DNA of 64,000 nucleotides from Enterobacter sp. CC120223-11 (lineage in GTDB: Bacteria; Pseudomonadota; Gammaproteobacteria; Enterobacterales; Enterobacteriaceae). Every line of letters starts with the position of its first letter. Positions within the stretch are counted from its first letter, which is position 1. The notes under the pieces are model-generated. The model did not search any database. It was not told where the DNA came from and saw nothing but the letters and a program-made list of their open reading frames with translations. Location of the stretch: NCBI RefSeq assembly GCF_900215375.1, contig NZ_OBEF01000005.1:1-64000 (forward strand). The letters are read 5' to 3'. Below are positions 12,255 to 21,015 of the stretch, piece after piece. The position numbers and the translations under genes are program-made.

Positions 12255-14873
12255 TCATTGTTGAGCCATTGCCGGTTCACGGAGTGTCTGTACCGCGCTA
12301 CGCTCCGGGCGACGCGGTATGAAAGAGACAACCCAGGCAACCAGAGAAATAAGCGACCGGAAGATAAATTTCACCGAAGGCGGCGCGAACTCCGCAAGGT
12401 GACGATAGCCACGGAACCCCAGCTTCAAAATGTCCAGCATGCTTTCCAGCGGTTTGTCTTCCGGATAGCTGTCCTGCCACAGCGCCCAGGTATCGGCGCG
12501 GGCGAACGTACACTGAACAAAATCAATATGCTGCTGCGTCGACATCGGCAGCAGCTTCAGCCCGACCTCACTGCCGAACACACGAGTGACCAGCATCGGG
12601 AAGGCGTACTCCTGCTGACCGCGTTTGAGCAGCAGGCTGACCTTCTGCCCTTCCAGCACCTGCGCCTGGCCGTTGATTTTCAGGCCAACACCGCCATCTG
12701 AGAAGTCGTGCAGCGTACAAGAGAACAGATGCCCGTCTTCACGGGCAATCGCCGCGGGCATTCGCATTTCGACGCGGTGCGAGCGGCGCACCTGCTTGCT
12801 TTCCACCGAAACCGCCACTGCGCCGCCGAGGATAATCAGGTTGTAGAACACCCAGACGATACTCACCCAGACGGTCAGAATTTCATTCTCAGGACCGGTG
12901 AAGTGTCGCCAGATGCCCACCCCCACGCCGATCAGATTGAGGATAACCAGCCAGAGATACGGCTTTGAAATGACCCAGTCGACGTACTCTTCTTTGACCA
13001 GGCCACCTTTCGCCGTCACGTTAAAGGTGCCGATTTTCGGGTTGATCAGCGCCACAATAGTCGGCGGTGCAATGTACCAGGCCAGCACGGTTTCATAGAT
13101 TTCACTCCAGAATGAGTGGCGGTATTTGCCCTGAATCTTGGAGTTGGTGAGACTCGCGTGGATCATGTGCGGCAGAACGAACAGCGCAATCATCAGCGCC
13201 GGAGCGTAGATGATATAAGCATGCAGCAACAGGAACGCCAGCGGGGCCGTCAGGAAGATAAGCCGCGGCACGCCGGAGAGGAAGTGCAGCATGGCGTTGG
13301 CATAACAGATGCGCTGCGACCATTTCAGCCCTTTGCCGAACAGCGGGTTATCCGTACGGAAAATTTGCACCATGCCACGCGCCCAGCGAATACGCTGCCC
13401 GATATGCGCGGACAGGCTTTCCGTTGCCAGACCCGCGGCCTGTGGAATGCGCATGTAGGCGGAAGTATAGCCACGACGGTGTAAGCGCAGTGACGTGTGC
13501 GCATCCTCGGTAACGGTTTCCACGGCAATGCCGCCAACTTCGTCCAGCGGCCCACGACGGATAACCGCGCAGGAACCACAGAAAAACGTCGCATCCCACA
13601 TGTCGTTGCCGTCCTGCACCAGGCCGTAGAACAGCGTGCCTTCGTTCGGCGTTTTACGGAAACGTCCGAGGTTGCGCTCGAACGGATCGGGAGAGAAGAA
13701 GTGGTGCGGCGTCTGCATTACGCCCAATTTTTTATCCTTCAGGAACCAGCCAACGGTCATTTGCAGGAAGGAGCGCGTCGGCACATGGTCGCAGTCGAAG
13801 ATGGACACCAGTTCCCCCTTCGCCAGCTTCAGCGCGTTGTTGATATTGCCTGCTTTGGCGTGCTCGTGGGTGGTTCGGGCGACGTATTCCACGCCAACGT
13901 CTTTGGCAAACTGGCGGAACTCGTCGCGCCCACCGTCGTCAAGGATCCAGATTTTTAGTTTGTCTTTCGGCCAGTCAATCCCAAGCGACGCGTACACGGT
14001 GTTTTTCACCACGTTCAGGTCTTCGTTATAAGTCGGGATAAAAATATCCACCGACGGCCAGAGCGCCATGTCTTTCGGCAGAGGCACCGGCATGCGGTTC
14101 AACGGCCAGATAACCTGGAAATAGCCGAGAACCAGCACTATCCAGGCGTAGGTTTCAGCAAACAGCAGCGTCATGCCACACACCAGGCTCACCGGGTCGT
14201 TCCAGTTGAGCGTTGAGGTATAGCGCCACCAGATGTAGCGGCAGGAAACCGTCAGCGACAGCACCACCAGCATCAGCGCGGAAAAACGCCCCGGCATGCG
14301 GCGCACCAGCAGGGCCACCCCCCACAGGAGCAGCAGGAAGATAAACTGCGACAGCGGGTTAAACGGCTGTGTCACGCAGACCAGCGCCAACAGCAGCGAA
14401 CAGAACACCACCACGCCGAGAATGATTTTGCGGGTTTTCGGGCTGATGTGCGCCAGCTCTTTTTTGTGGTCGAGATGAGCCGTTTTCTTGCTCATCCTTT
14501 CCGGCAAATTTTCCATCCACTGGTGGTAGCGTCCGCGAGCGCCCGTCATCGCCTTCAGCCCTTTCCATTCCAGATTTTTCTTCTCACCCACCGGACGAGT
14601 GACCAGCAGCCACAGGCTCTGCAACAGATAGCGCAACGGGTCGAGCGGCCGTGGACGGTGTGAATTGATATGGGGGTAAAGCAGATCGTGATTCGCGCGG
14701 ATTTGCTGCCAGCGCGGGTGTTCCAGCGGGATCACTATCCACGCCAGCGCCACCCACAGGCAACCCATCGTCGCCCCCAGCCATGAGGCTTTATGCTGAC
14801 GGTAGTCCTGATAACGCGCACGCAGCCGTGCCCCTGCTTCCGGTGCCAGCAAAAGGGCCGTCAGGCGAATCAT
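12255..14873 (-). CDS. bcsA: BcsA (type II locus), cellulose synthase catalytic subunit
   Basis: BcsA polymerises UDP-glucose to beta-1,4-glucan and pushes the chain through its own membrane channel. The start at 14873 overlaps the bcsQ stop (ATGA) and gives 872 residues, equal to E. coli. GT2 motifs are intact: LDDGGRDEF, FDCDH, TVTEDAHTSL and QRIRWARG. TM helices flank the catalytic domain. The PilZ domain near the C-terminus has RRSHR (RxxxR) and DFSDGG (D/NxSxxG), so c-di-GMP binding is expected. The type II extra N-terminal segment (PRYQ-like start, YHQWMENLPERMSKKT) is present, unlike in the second BcsA. The protein is followed 10 bp later by bcsB. Confidence 0.97.
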   Translation of the reverse strand: MIRLTALLLAPEAGARLRARYQDYRQHKASWLGATMGCLWVALAWIVIPLEHPRWQQIRANHDLLYPHINSHRPRPLDPLRYLLQSLWLLVTRPVGEKKNLEWKGLKAMTGARGRYHQWMENLPERMSKKTAHLDHKKELAHISPKTRKIILGVVVFCSLLLALVCVTQPFNPLSQFIFLLLLWGVALLVRRMPGRFSALMLVVLSLTVSCRYIWWRYTSTLNWNDPVSLVCGMTLLFAETYAWIVLVLGYFQVIWPLNRMPVPLPKDMALWPSVDIFIPTYNEDLNVVKNTVYASLGIDWPKDKLKIWILDDGGRDEFRQFAKDVGVEYVARTTHEHAKAGNINNALKLAKGELVSIFDCDHVPTRSFLQMTVGWFLKDKKLGVMQTPHHFFSPDPFERNLGRFRKTPNEGTLFYGLVQDGNDMWDATFFCGSCAVIRRGPLDEVGGIAVETVTEDAHTSLRLHRRGYTSAYMRIPQAAGLATESLSAHIGQRIRWARGMVQIFRTDNPLFGKGLKWSQRICYANAMLHFLSGVPRLIFLTAPLAFLLLHAYIIYAPALMIALFVLPHMIHASLTNSKIQGKYRHSFWSEIYETVLAWYIAPPTIVALINPKIGTFNVTAKGGLVKEEYVDWVISKPYLWLVILNLIGVGVGIWRHFTGPENEILTVWVSIVWVFYNLIILGGAVAVSVESKQVRRSHRVEMRMPAAIAREDGHLFSCTLHDFSDGGVGLKINGQAQVLEGQKVSLLLKRGQQEYAFPMLVTRVFGSEVGLKLLPMSTQQHIDFVQCTFARADTWALWQDSYPEDKPLESMLDILKLGFRGYRHLAEFAPPSVKFIFRSLISLVAWVVSFIPRRPERSAVQTLREPAMAQQ

Positions 14874-15619
14874 GATGACTGCTCCACGCCAGCATGCATA
14901 CCGGCGTAATGCATCACGCACCAGTTTGCGAGGGTAATCAGCTCCTCCGCCGCCAGCGAATCGCTGCGGTATTCACCCAGCGGCTGTTTGGCGGCCAGAC
15001 ATTCGGCAATGGATTCATCCCGATGGATGGTCACCGGCAGCATTCGCGGCTGACTTTGCAGCCAGATGCGGTAGAGATCGTCCTGAATATGGCTGCCGAC
15101 ACGCAGGTCGTTGATCAGAATGTGGCCGTGTTTGGGCAATACCTGCTGATGCAGGCGAATATGCGAGTTGGCATCCGGGTTAACTATCGTTAATACGTGC
15201 TGGCACGCTTCAACCAGCGGCTGCACCCACGGCGTCACTTCATGGGGCAAATCGATAAGCAGCCACTGATGAGGACGTTGTTTTTGAAGCGTGTGAACAA
15301 TCTCGGCAGCCTGGCTCAAAGGAGACAAAAGTGGAACATTCAGGCGTTCCGTAACCGATAGCTGACCAAAAGGGATAAAATCGAGCTGAGAAGTGTAACG
15401 CATCCCGGTATCACGCCACTCTTTATTATCCAGGAGTGCGCGCGCCCAACCATCGCGATGGGCGATATCATCGTTGAAAAAAAAGCGCAGCATGTTGTCC
15501 GGGCAGGCATCCATCACGATGACGGACTCACCAAGCATCTGCAATGCCCAACCAAGTGCGGCAGTCAGCGACGTCGTTCCTGTGCCGCCTCGCAGGCCCT
15601 GTAAACCCAAAATGGCCAT
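14870..15619 (-). CDS. bcsQ: BcsQ (type II locus), MinD/ParA-like ATPase of the cellulose complex
   Basis: BcsQ is a SIMIBI-class NTPase that in E. coli forms a complex with BcsR and is needed for cellulose synthase assembly. The ATG at 15619 (MAILGLQGLRGGTGTTSL) gives 249 residues. The frame is fully open, unlike E. coli K-12, where a stop codon inactivates bcsQ. The P-loop reads RGGTGTTS, so both lysines of the ParA-type motif KGGxGKT are replaced, as in other type II BcsQ proteins that I recall. Other blocks: VIVMDACPDNMLRFFFNDD, LLIDLPHE, HRDESIAECLAAKQPLGEY. The stop overlaps the bcsA start. Confidence 0.93.
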   Translation of the reverse strand: MAILGLQGLRGGTGTTSLTAALGWALQMLGESVIVMDACPDNMLRFFFNDDIAHRDGWARALLDNKEWRDTGMRYTSQLDFIPFGQLSVTERLNVPLLSPLSQAAEIVHTLQKQRPHQWLLIDLPHEVTPWVQPLVEACQHVLTIVNPDANSHIRLHQQVLPKHGHILINDLRVGSHIQDDLYRIWLQSQPRMLPVTIHRDESIAECLAAKQPLGEYRSDSLAAEELITLANWCVMHYAGMHAGVEQSS

Positions 15620-15629
15620 TCCGGCTTCC

Positions 15630-15818
15630 TTATTTTTGTTCCGCAAACTCTGCCAGCAAAGGCCAACGCTTTAATGCGGCGGCGAGGTGCTCGCGTTGAG
15701 ATATATCGGTGTAATCTATTTCAGGCAATGAAAAAGCCCGACTTAAAGCCAAAAAATCATTTTGGAAGGTATAACCAGGCGTTGTATCTGATGTTGTCCG
15801 GAGTTCATGTTCAGACAT
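15630..15818 (-). CDS. bcsR: BcsR, small cellulose regulatory subunit
   Basis: BcsR is a 62-residue cytoplasmic protein matching the YhjR/BcsR family in size and in the conserved tail DISQREHLAAALKRWPLLAE. In E. coli it binds BcsQ and helps form the BcsEFRQ assembly around BcsA. It is the first gene of the type II synthase operon; bcsQ begins 10 bp after its stop. The divergent bcsEFG operon starts 216 bp away. Confidence 0.93.
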   Translation of the reverse strand: MSEHELRTTSDTTPGYTFQNDFLALSRAFSLPEIDYTDISQREHLAAALKRWPLLAEFAEQK

Positions 15819-16034
15819 TTATTTTAACCCCTCAGCGGACATTGCGTGGTAAGCAATCGGAGATTTCTTTGACTTAAAAAGCCAAAAATCGAGCCCGGCA
15901 TATAGTGACAGGGTGTCCGATCGGAAAATTCGTTTACATGCTAAGTCTGTTACTCTTTAATTTCAATGTTAGGTTTAATCTGAGCCTTTTGCTAGTAAAC
16001 TAATAGATAGTCAAATTTGCACACGAGGGACACC
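15819..16034. promoter_or_regulatory. Divergent promoter region of bcsRQABZC and bcsEFG
   Basis: This 216-bp AT-rich stretch must hold the promoters of both arms of the type II locus. A perfect 10-bp palindrome, TCCGATCGGA, lies at 15916-15925, near the middle. The sequence GCTAGTAAACTAATAG (about 15990-16005) is a plausible -10 region for bcsE. No known operator is identified with certainty. Confidence 0.6.
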
Positions 16035-17594
16035 GTGGACCCTGTCTTTTCACTCGGAATCCAGTCCTTATGGGACGAAGTCAGCCATATGCCGCTGGGC
16101 GGCGTGTGGTGGATGAATGTTGAACGTCGCGAGGATGCCGTCAGCCTGTTGAATCAGACGATTTCGGCACAGCCCTCTGATGCCAAAATTGCCGCCATTA
16201 CAATGGGGGAGAAGCCGCACAAAATTGTAAAGCTCAATGCATCTCACGGTCCTGAAAAAATACGTCTGTTCAGCATGCCAAAAAATGAAAGTGGTCTATA
16301 CTCGCTACGCCGGGATCTGCTTTGTTCATTAGACCCGGCAGGCTATTTATTTATCCTGCTGTGCACTGACAATGCCTGGCAGAATATCCCGCCAGAAAAA
16401 ATCAAGAAATGGCTAAATAACGCCCAGCGATGGGCAAAATACTATCGCTGCACGTTACTCATTCTTAATCCAGGCAACAATACCGACGCACAGCTTTCAC
16501 TTTTATTGGCGGAATATCAGTCTCTGGCCGGTCTGGCGAGTCTGCGATTCCAGGGTGACAGCCACCTCTTTGATATCGCCTTCTGGGCCAATGAAAAAGG
16601 AGTGAGCGCACGCCAGCAGCTGGAAATTAGCTACAAAGAACAGACCTGGCAACTGGCGGAGCAGGAAGAAGCCGTCGTCCAGCCGCGCAGTGATGAAAAA
16701 GACGTCCTCAGCACGAATAGTGCCCTCGAAGGTGCCCCGCCGCTGTCGGAATACTGGTCCGTGTATGATACCAATGACGCGGTCTTTAACGCCGCTCGCA
16801 CGGCTCAGGCTGCCACGGTCGTCTTCTCCGTTGAGCAAACCAGTCAGATAGACCAGCTGGCGCATGACATACATACCCTCCGTCGCCAACGCGGTAGCGC
16901 CATGAAAATTGTGGTGCGTGAAATCACCGCCAGCCTTCGCGCTACCGATGAGCGTCTGCTGCTCGGCTGCGGAGCGAACCTGGTCATCCCCTGGAACGCG
17001 CCACTCTCCCGCTGCCTGACCTTAATTGAAAGCGTGCAGAAACAGCAGTTCCAGCGCCACGTACCTGAAGATATCAGTACCCTGCTCTCAATGACCCAGC
17101 CGCTGAAGCTGCGCGGCTATCAAAAATGGGACATCTTCTGCCAGGCCGTGCACAACATCATGAACAATCCGCTGCTGCCTGCCGATAATAAAGGCGTCAT
17201 GGTGGCGCTGCGCCCGGTGCCGGGCTTGCGTGTCGAACAGGCGCTGACGCTCTGCCGTCCCAACCGTCTCGGCGATATCATGACCATTGGTGACAACCGG
17301 CTGGTGATGTTTTTGACCTTTTGCCGTATCAACGATCTCGACACGGCCCTGAACCATATTTTCCCGCTGCCGACGGGAGACATTTTCTCTAACCGCATGA
17401 TTTGGTTTGAAGATAAACAGATTACCGCAGAGATCGTGCAGATGCGGGCGCTGACCGCAGAGCGCTGGAATGCGCCACTGTCTCTCACCACCGAAAAGAA
17501 TACCGTGGTGAACGCCGTCCACGATGGCCGCAGCTGGCGTCGCTTCCCGGAGCCGCATCGTCTGACTGACGCGCAAGGAGAATCGCCTCAATGA
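16035..17594 (+). CDS. bcsE: BcsE, c-di-GMP-binding GIL-domain protein
   Basis: BcsE is a cytosolic protein that binds c-di-GMP through a GIL domain and boosts cellulose output. I choose the GTG at 16035 because GAGGG precedes it by 5 bp and the product then begins [15 protein letters not shown], like E. coli BcsE; this gives 519 residues. The GIL region is recognisable around residues 375-480: [38 protein letters not shown] with the RxxxR-like stretch, and [22 protein letters not shown]. An upstream frame in phase (TTG at 16017) is not needed. The stop overlaps the bcsF start (ATGATG). Confidence 0.94.
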   Translation: MDPVFSLGIQSLWDEVSHMPLGGVWWMNVERREDAVSLLNQTISAQPSDAKIAAITMGEKPHKIVKLNASHGPEKIRLFSMPKNESGLYSLRRDLLCSLDPAGYLFILLCTDNAWQNIPPEKIKKWLNNAQRWAKYYRCTLLILNPGNNTDAQLSLLLAEYQSLAGLASLRFQGDSHLFDIAFWANEKGVSARQQLEISYKEQTWQLAEQEEAVVQPRSDEKDVLSTNSALEGAPPLSEYWSVYDTNDAVFNAARTAQAATVVFSVEQTSQIDQLAHDIHTLRRQRGSAMKIVVREITASLRATDERLLLGCGANLVIPWNAPLSRCLTLIESVQKQQFQRHVPEDISTLLSMTQPLKLRGYQKWDIFCQAVHNIMNNPLLPADNKGVMVALRPVPGLRVEQALTLCRPNRLGDIMTIGDNRLVMFLTFCRINDLDTALNHIFPLPTGDIFSNRMIWFEDKQITAEIVQMRALTAERWNAPLSLTTEKNTVVNAVHDGRSWRRFPEPHRLTDAQGESPQ

Positions 17595-17788
17595 TGTCCA
17601 TTGCCGATATTATTCAACTGGTTGTGCTGTGCGCTCTGATCTTTTTCCCGCTGGGATATATGGCGCGCCATTTCCTGCGCCGCATCGAGACAACCCTCCG
17701 GTTGATGTTTTTCAGACCCCGTTATGTCAAACCGGCAGGCATTCTGCGCCGGGAAGTAAACGTCAAGGCAAAACAAAACGATGACTAA
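17591..17788 (+). CDS. bcsF: BcsF, small membrane protein
   Basis: This 65-residue protein has one N-terminal TM helix ([19 protein letters not shown]) and a basic cytoplasmic tail ([27 protein letters not shown]). It matches E. coli BcsF (63 residues). In E. coli, BcsF recruits BcsE to the membrane. It overlaps bcsE by 4 bp and bcsG by 8 bp, so the three genes are translationally coupled. Confidence 0.94.
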   Translation: MMSIADIIQLVVLCALIFFPLGYMARHFLRRIETTLRLMFFRPRYVKPAGILRREVNVKAKQNDD

Positions 17789-19460
17789 CCCAACTCAAAC
17801 CGCCGTCTCTTCGTCGCCATTCTGGCAATACTGGCGCGGCCTTTCCGGCTGGAACTTCTACTTTCTGGCAAAGTTTGGCCTGCTGTGGGCTGGCTATCTT
17901 AATTTCCACGCCATGCAGAACCTGGTATTCATGGCATTCTTACTGGTGCCAATCCCTAACCGCAAACTGCACAAGCTACGTCACTGGATTGCCATCCCGA
18001 TAGGCTTCGCCCTGTTCTGGCATGACACCTGGCTGCCCGGCCCGGAGAGTATTATGAGCCAGGGCTCCGAGGTGGCGGGCTTCAGCATGGGTTACCTCAT
18101 CGACCTGGTGATGCGCTTTATCAACTGGCAGATGGTTGGGCTGTTCTTTGTTCTGCTGGTTGCCTGGCTGTTTTTATCTCAGTGGGTACGCGTCACGGTA
18201 TTTACCGTCCTTATCATGGTCTGGCTGAACTTTATTACGCTTGTGGGCCCAAGCTTTACGCTTTTCCCCGGCGGTCAGCCAACAGGCACGGTAACCACCA
18301 CAGGCGCAACCGCGGCAGCAACGGTGGCCACGGCTGATGCCAAACCGGTTGTGGGCGATATTCCGGCGCAAACGGCACCGCCGACCTCCGCCAACCTCAA
18401 CGCCTGGCTGTCCAGCTTCTATGCGGCGGAGAAAAAGCGGCAGACCACCTTCCTGACCGAGTTACCTGCCGACGCCCAGCCGTTTGAGCTGCTGGTGATC
18501 AATATCTGCTCCCTCTCCTGGGACGACATTGAAGCCGCAGGCCTGGCGCAGCATCCTCTGTGGTCACACTTTGATATTGTGTTCAAAAACTTTAACTCGG
18601 CGACCTCTTATAGCGGCCCGGCGGCCATTCGTCTGCTGCGCGCCAGCTGCGGTCAGCCGTCACACACCGATCTCTATTCGCCAGCCAGCAAGCAGTGTTA
18701 TTTGTTTGATAATCTCGCGGCGCTGGGCTTTAAAACGCAGCTGATGCTCGGCCACAACGGCGTGTTTGGCGATTTCCTGAAAGAGATGCGCAACTACGGC
18801 GATATGCAGGCTCCGCTGATGGACCAGAAGGGTTTACAGCAGAGTCTGGTCGCCTTCGATGGCTCGCCAGTGTATGACGATCTCGCCGTGTTGCGGCGCT
18901 GGAATGAGGGGGAGTTGAAGGAGCCAGGTACCCGTACGGCGACCTTCTACAACACCCTGCCGCTTCACGACGGTAACCACTTCGCCGGGCAGAGCAAAAC
19001 TGCTGATTACAAGGTTCGTGCCCAGAAGATGTTCGATGAACTCGACACCTTCTTTACCGAGCTGGAAAAATCAGGCCGCAAGGTGATGGTAGTGATGGTG
19101 CCGGAGCACGGCGGTGCGCTGAAGGGCGATAAAATGCAGGTCTCCGGCCTGCGTGATATCCCAAGCCCCCACATCACCAACGTGCCAACGGCCATCAAGT
19201 TCTTCGGCATGAAGACGCCGCATCAGGGCGCGGCGATTGAAATCGATAAGCCAAGCAGCCTGCTGGCAGTGTCTGAACTGGTGTCCCGCGCACTCGACGG
19301 CAAGATGTTTACCGCCGACAGCGTGAACTGGGATGAATACACCAGCAACCTGCCGCAGACCGCGCCGGTATCCGAGAACTCCAACGCGGTGGTGATTCAG
19401 TATCAGGACAAACCGTATGTCCGCCTGAACGGCGGCGACTGGGTGCCTTATCCGCAGTAA
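17781..19460 (+). CDS. bcsG: BcsG, cellulose phosphoethanolamine transferase
   Basis: BcsG transfers phosphoethanolamine from phosphatidylethanolamine to cellulose. At 559 residues it equals E. coli BcsG. Several TM helices fill the first 165 residues; a Thr/Ala-rich linker follows (about 172-190), then a periplasmic alkaline-phosphatase-type domain. The key residues match those known in E. coli: Cys in NICSLSWDD (near 243), nucleophile Ser in [10 protein letters not shown] (near 278), His in LPLHDGNH (near 396) and Glu-His in VPEHGGAL (near 442-443). So the type II locus should make pEtN-cellulose. A strong terminator follows. Confidence 0.96.
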   Translation: MTNPTQTAVSSSPFWQYWRGLSGWNFYFLAKFGLLWAGYLNFHAMQNLVFMAFLLVPIPNRKLHKLRHWIAIPIGFALFWHDTWLPGPESIMSQGSEVAGFSMGYLIDLVMRFINWQMVGLFFVLLVAWLFLSQWVRVTVFTVLIMVWLNFITLVGPSFTLFPGGQPTGTVTTTGATAAATVATADAKPVVGDIPAQTAPPTSANLNAWLSSFYAAEKKRQTTFLTELPADAQPFELLVINICSLSWDDIEAAGLAQHPLWSHFDIVFKNFNSATSYSGPAAIRLLRASCGQPSHTDLYSPASKQCYLFDNLAALGFKTQLMLGHNGVFGDFLKEMRNYGDMQAPLMDQKGLQQSLVAFDGSPVYDDLAVLRRWNEGELKEPGTRTATFYNTLPLHDGNHFAGQSKTADYKVRAQKMFDELDTFFTELEKSGRKVMVVMVPEHGGALKGDKMQVSGLRDIPSPHITNVPTAIKFFGMKTPHQGAAIEIDKPSSLLAVSELVSRALDGKMFTADSVNWDEYTSNLPQTAPVSENSNAVVIQYQDKPYVRLNGGDWVPYPQ

Positions 19461-19472
19461 ACGCCTGATGTG

Positions 19473-19502
19473 AAAAACCCGCCTCGCAGGCGGGTTTTTT
19501 AT
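19473..19502. terminator. Bidirectional terminator between bcsG and the second bcsZ
   Basis: A GC-rich hairpin, AAACCCGCCT-CGC-AGGCGGGTTTTTT, sits between the convergent ends of bcsG (19460) and the type I bcsZ (19526). It has A-run and T-run flanks, so it can end transcription from both cellulose loci. Confidence 0.85.
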
Positions 19503-19525
19503 TGTCAGCTATCTCACAAGCATCG

Positions 19526-20515
19526 CTACTTAGCGATATCCCGCTCGGCAAGCCAGGTCAGCATTTTCAGGCTGGCGGCGTAGTAATCATCTTGCGGGGT
19601 GATTTGCGGTTCTCCGGGGTTATCACCGAGAGTGAAATCCCTGACGGCCAGCAGGCCACTGTTCATCGGATAAGGCGAGGTTTCGTTGCTGAGCACGTTC
19701 ACCCACGCCGGGGTTTGCGCACGCTGAGATTTCTGCCACCAGACTTTCCACGGCGTCAGCAGCGGGCTGTTCGGCTCATACCAGCGGATATAAAGCGGAA
19801 TACGGATAGCGTCGTAGCTCATGCGCGGCTTCCATTCGTCAGCGGGCTTCATTTTGCCGTCAGCGCTCAGCGCCACCCAGTCCGTAGGAAGATTCGCATT
19901 GCCCCAGCCCATTTTGCCGACAAGCTTTTTGCCGTCGCGGATCAAATCTCGCCAGACGACCAGATGGCTGCGATCGGAGAACGCCTGCCAGGCAGGGAAG
20001 ATAAAGTAGGAGGGATTGAGGTTAACGTGAGTATTCAGGTTGAATCCATGCGCACCCGGCAGCATCACCCGATAACCCGCATAGTTGATCACCGTATATT
20101 TCAGCAGCGAACGAGTGATCTCATCCGATGCCGTACCGTAGCTGTTATCCCGCCACTGTTTTTGCGCTTTCAGCAGCGCCCAGGCGATCATCATATCGCC
20201 ATCAGTCGCATCGTTTTTATCGGCAACAGGGTTGGGCGCAACGGGGTTGTAGCGCCAGTAAAACAGCCCGTTATCCTTGTTTTTCAGCGTGGTATTGGTC
20301 CACTGCCAGAGCTTATCGAACGTCTGCCGGTCATCGAGGCTGACTGCCATCAGCATGGCGAAGCCCTGTCCTTCAGTATGGGAAATATTACCGTTGCCGG
20401 TGTCCACCACCCGCCCGTCGGGCTGCACAAAGCGGGATTTGTAGGTTTCCCATGCATCGGCGTGGGCAAACGAGGACATCAGCACCGTCATGGCAACAAG
20501 CATTCGCACCAGCAT
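19526..20515 (-). CDS. bcsZ: BcsZ (type I locus), second GH8 endoglucanase
   Basis: This is a second periplasmic GH8 cellulase, 329 residues, shorter than the type II copy (368). The signal peptide is about 19 residues (ending AHA). The catalytic pair is conserved: the glutamate in SHTEGQGFAMLMAV (near residue 48) and the aspartate in SYDAIRIPLY. DATDGDMMIAWALLKAQ is also typical of the family. It is the last gene of the second operon, 25 bp after bcsD. It differs clearly from the first BcsZ, so the two come from different lineages and not from a recent duplication. The start may be at residue 1 or residue 5. Confidence 0.94.
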   Translation of the reverse strand: MLVRMLVAMTVLMSSFAHADAWETYKSRFVQPDGRVVDTGNGNISHTEGQGFAMLMAVSLDDRQTFDKLWQWTNTTLKNKDNGLFYWRYNPVAPNPVADKNDATDGDMMIAWALLKAQKQWRDNSYGTASDEITRSLLKYTVINYAGYRVMLPGAHGFNLNTHVNLNPSYFIFPAWQAFSDRSHLVVWRDLIRDGKKLVGKMGWGNANLPTDWVALSADGKMKPADEWKPRMSYDAIRIPLYIRWYEPNSPLLTPWKVWWQKSQRAQTPAWVNVLSNETSPYPMNSGLLAVRDFTLGDNPGEPQITPQDDYYAASLKMLTWLAERDIAK

Positions 20516-20540
20516 AGCGTCACTCTTTATAGAGGGTTAT

Positions 20541-21014
20541 TCATGGATGATAGTAGCGGAACTGCACATCGGCGACGGACCAGACCCGTTCCCGCTGCAG
20601 CAGCACGTGCTCTCCACCACCCTGTGCCTGCAGCCATCGGGAGTATAATCCTTCGAGGATGGTACAAAATGCATTGCACCAGCGCATCTGCTGGTCGGCA
20701 TCACGCCCCACCGGCAGAGCCTGGTGGCGAATCATGATCCCATTCTCACCGGCGTGCAGAGAGATAATGCCCCACTGGAACAGGGTAAGAAAACGGTTAA
20801 TGTTACCTTCCAGCTCGCCAAGCGTGCCGGACTCCGGCAGTGGCCAGGCCTCAGCCAGCTTCTCGCCCATCTGGCGCAAAAAGGGCTGACTCTCCATCTC
20901 ACCCGCGTTGCGAACCATGCCGTCTACCATAATGGTCAGCAGATCGAACCAGCCCGCAGGCGTTTGTTGCTGTTGAAACCACGCCAGTGCGGCAGAGGCG
21001 GTGTTGTCCGTCAT
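20541..21014 (-). CDS. bcsD: BcsD, periplasmic cellulose-crystallisation subunit
   Basis: This 157-residue protein (ATG at 21014, MTDNTASAALAWFQ) lies 1 bp after the bcsC stop, with a GGGAGACAAATAA ribosome site. Position, size and motifs (WPLPESGTLGELEGNINRFL, WGIISLHAGENGIMIRHQALP) fit BcsD (AxcesD), which forms octameric rings in the periplasm of Komagataeibacter and orders glucan chains; in some enterics a cytoplasmic location is proposed. No signal peptide is visible. BcsD marks the locus as type I. A longer frame upstream overlaps bcsC and is not used. Confidence 0.9.
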   Translation of the reverse strand: MTDNTASAALAWFQQQQTPAGWFDLLTIMVDGMVRNAGEMESQPFLRQMGEKLAEAWPLPESGTLGELEGNINRFLTLFQWGIISLHAGENGIMIRHQALPVGRDADQQMRWCNAFCTILEGLYSRWLQAQGGGEHVLLQRERVWSVADVQFRYYHP

Positions 21015-21015
21015 T

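Noticed and set aside
12245-12340. N-terminal extension of the first BcsB
   Set aside because: The open frame continues upstream into bcsA, but the signal peptide begins at the ATG at 12244.
19502-20737. A 411-codon plus-strand frame opposite the second bcsZ and bcsD
   Set aside because: Antisense shadow; no ribosome site or recognisable product, while both minus-strand genes have clear family motifs.
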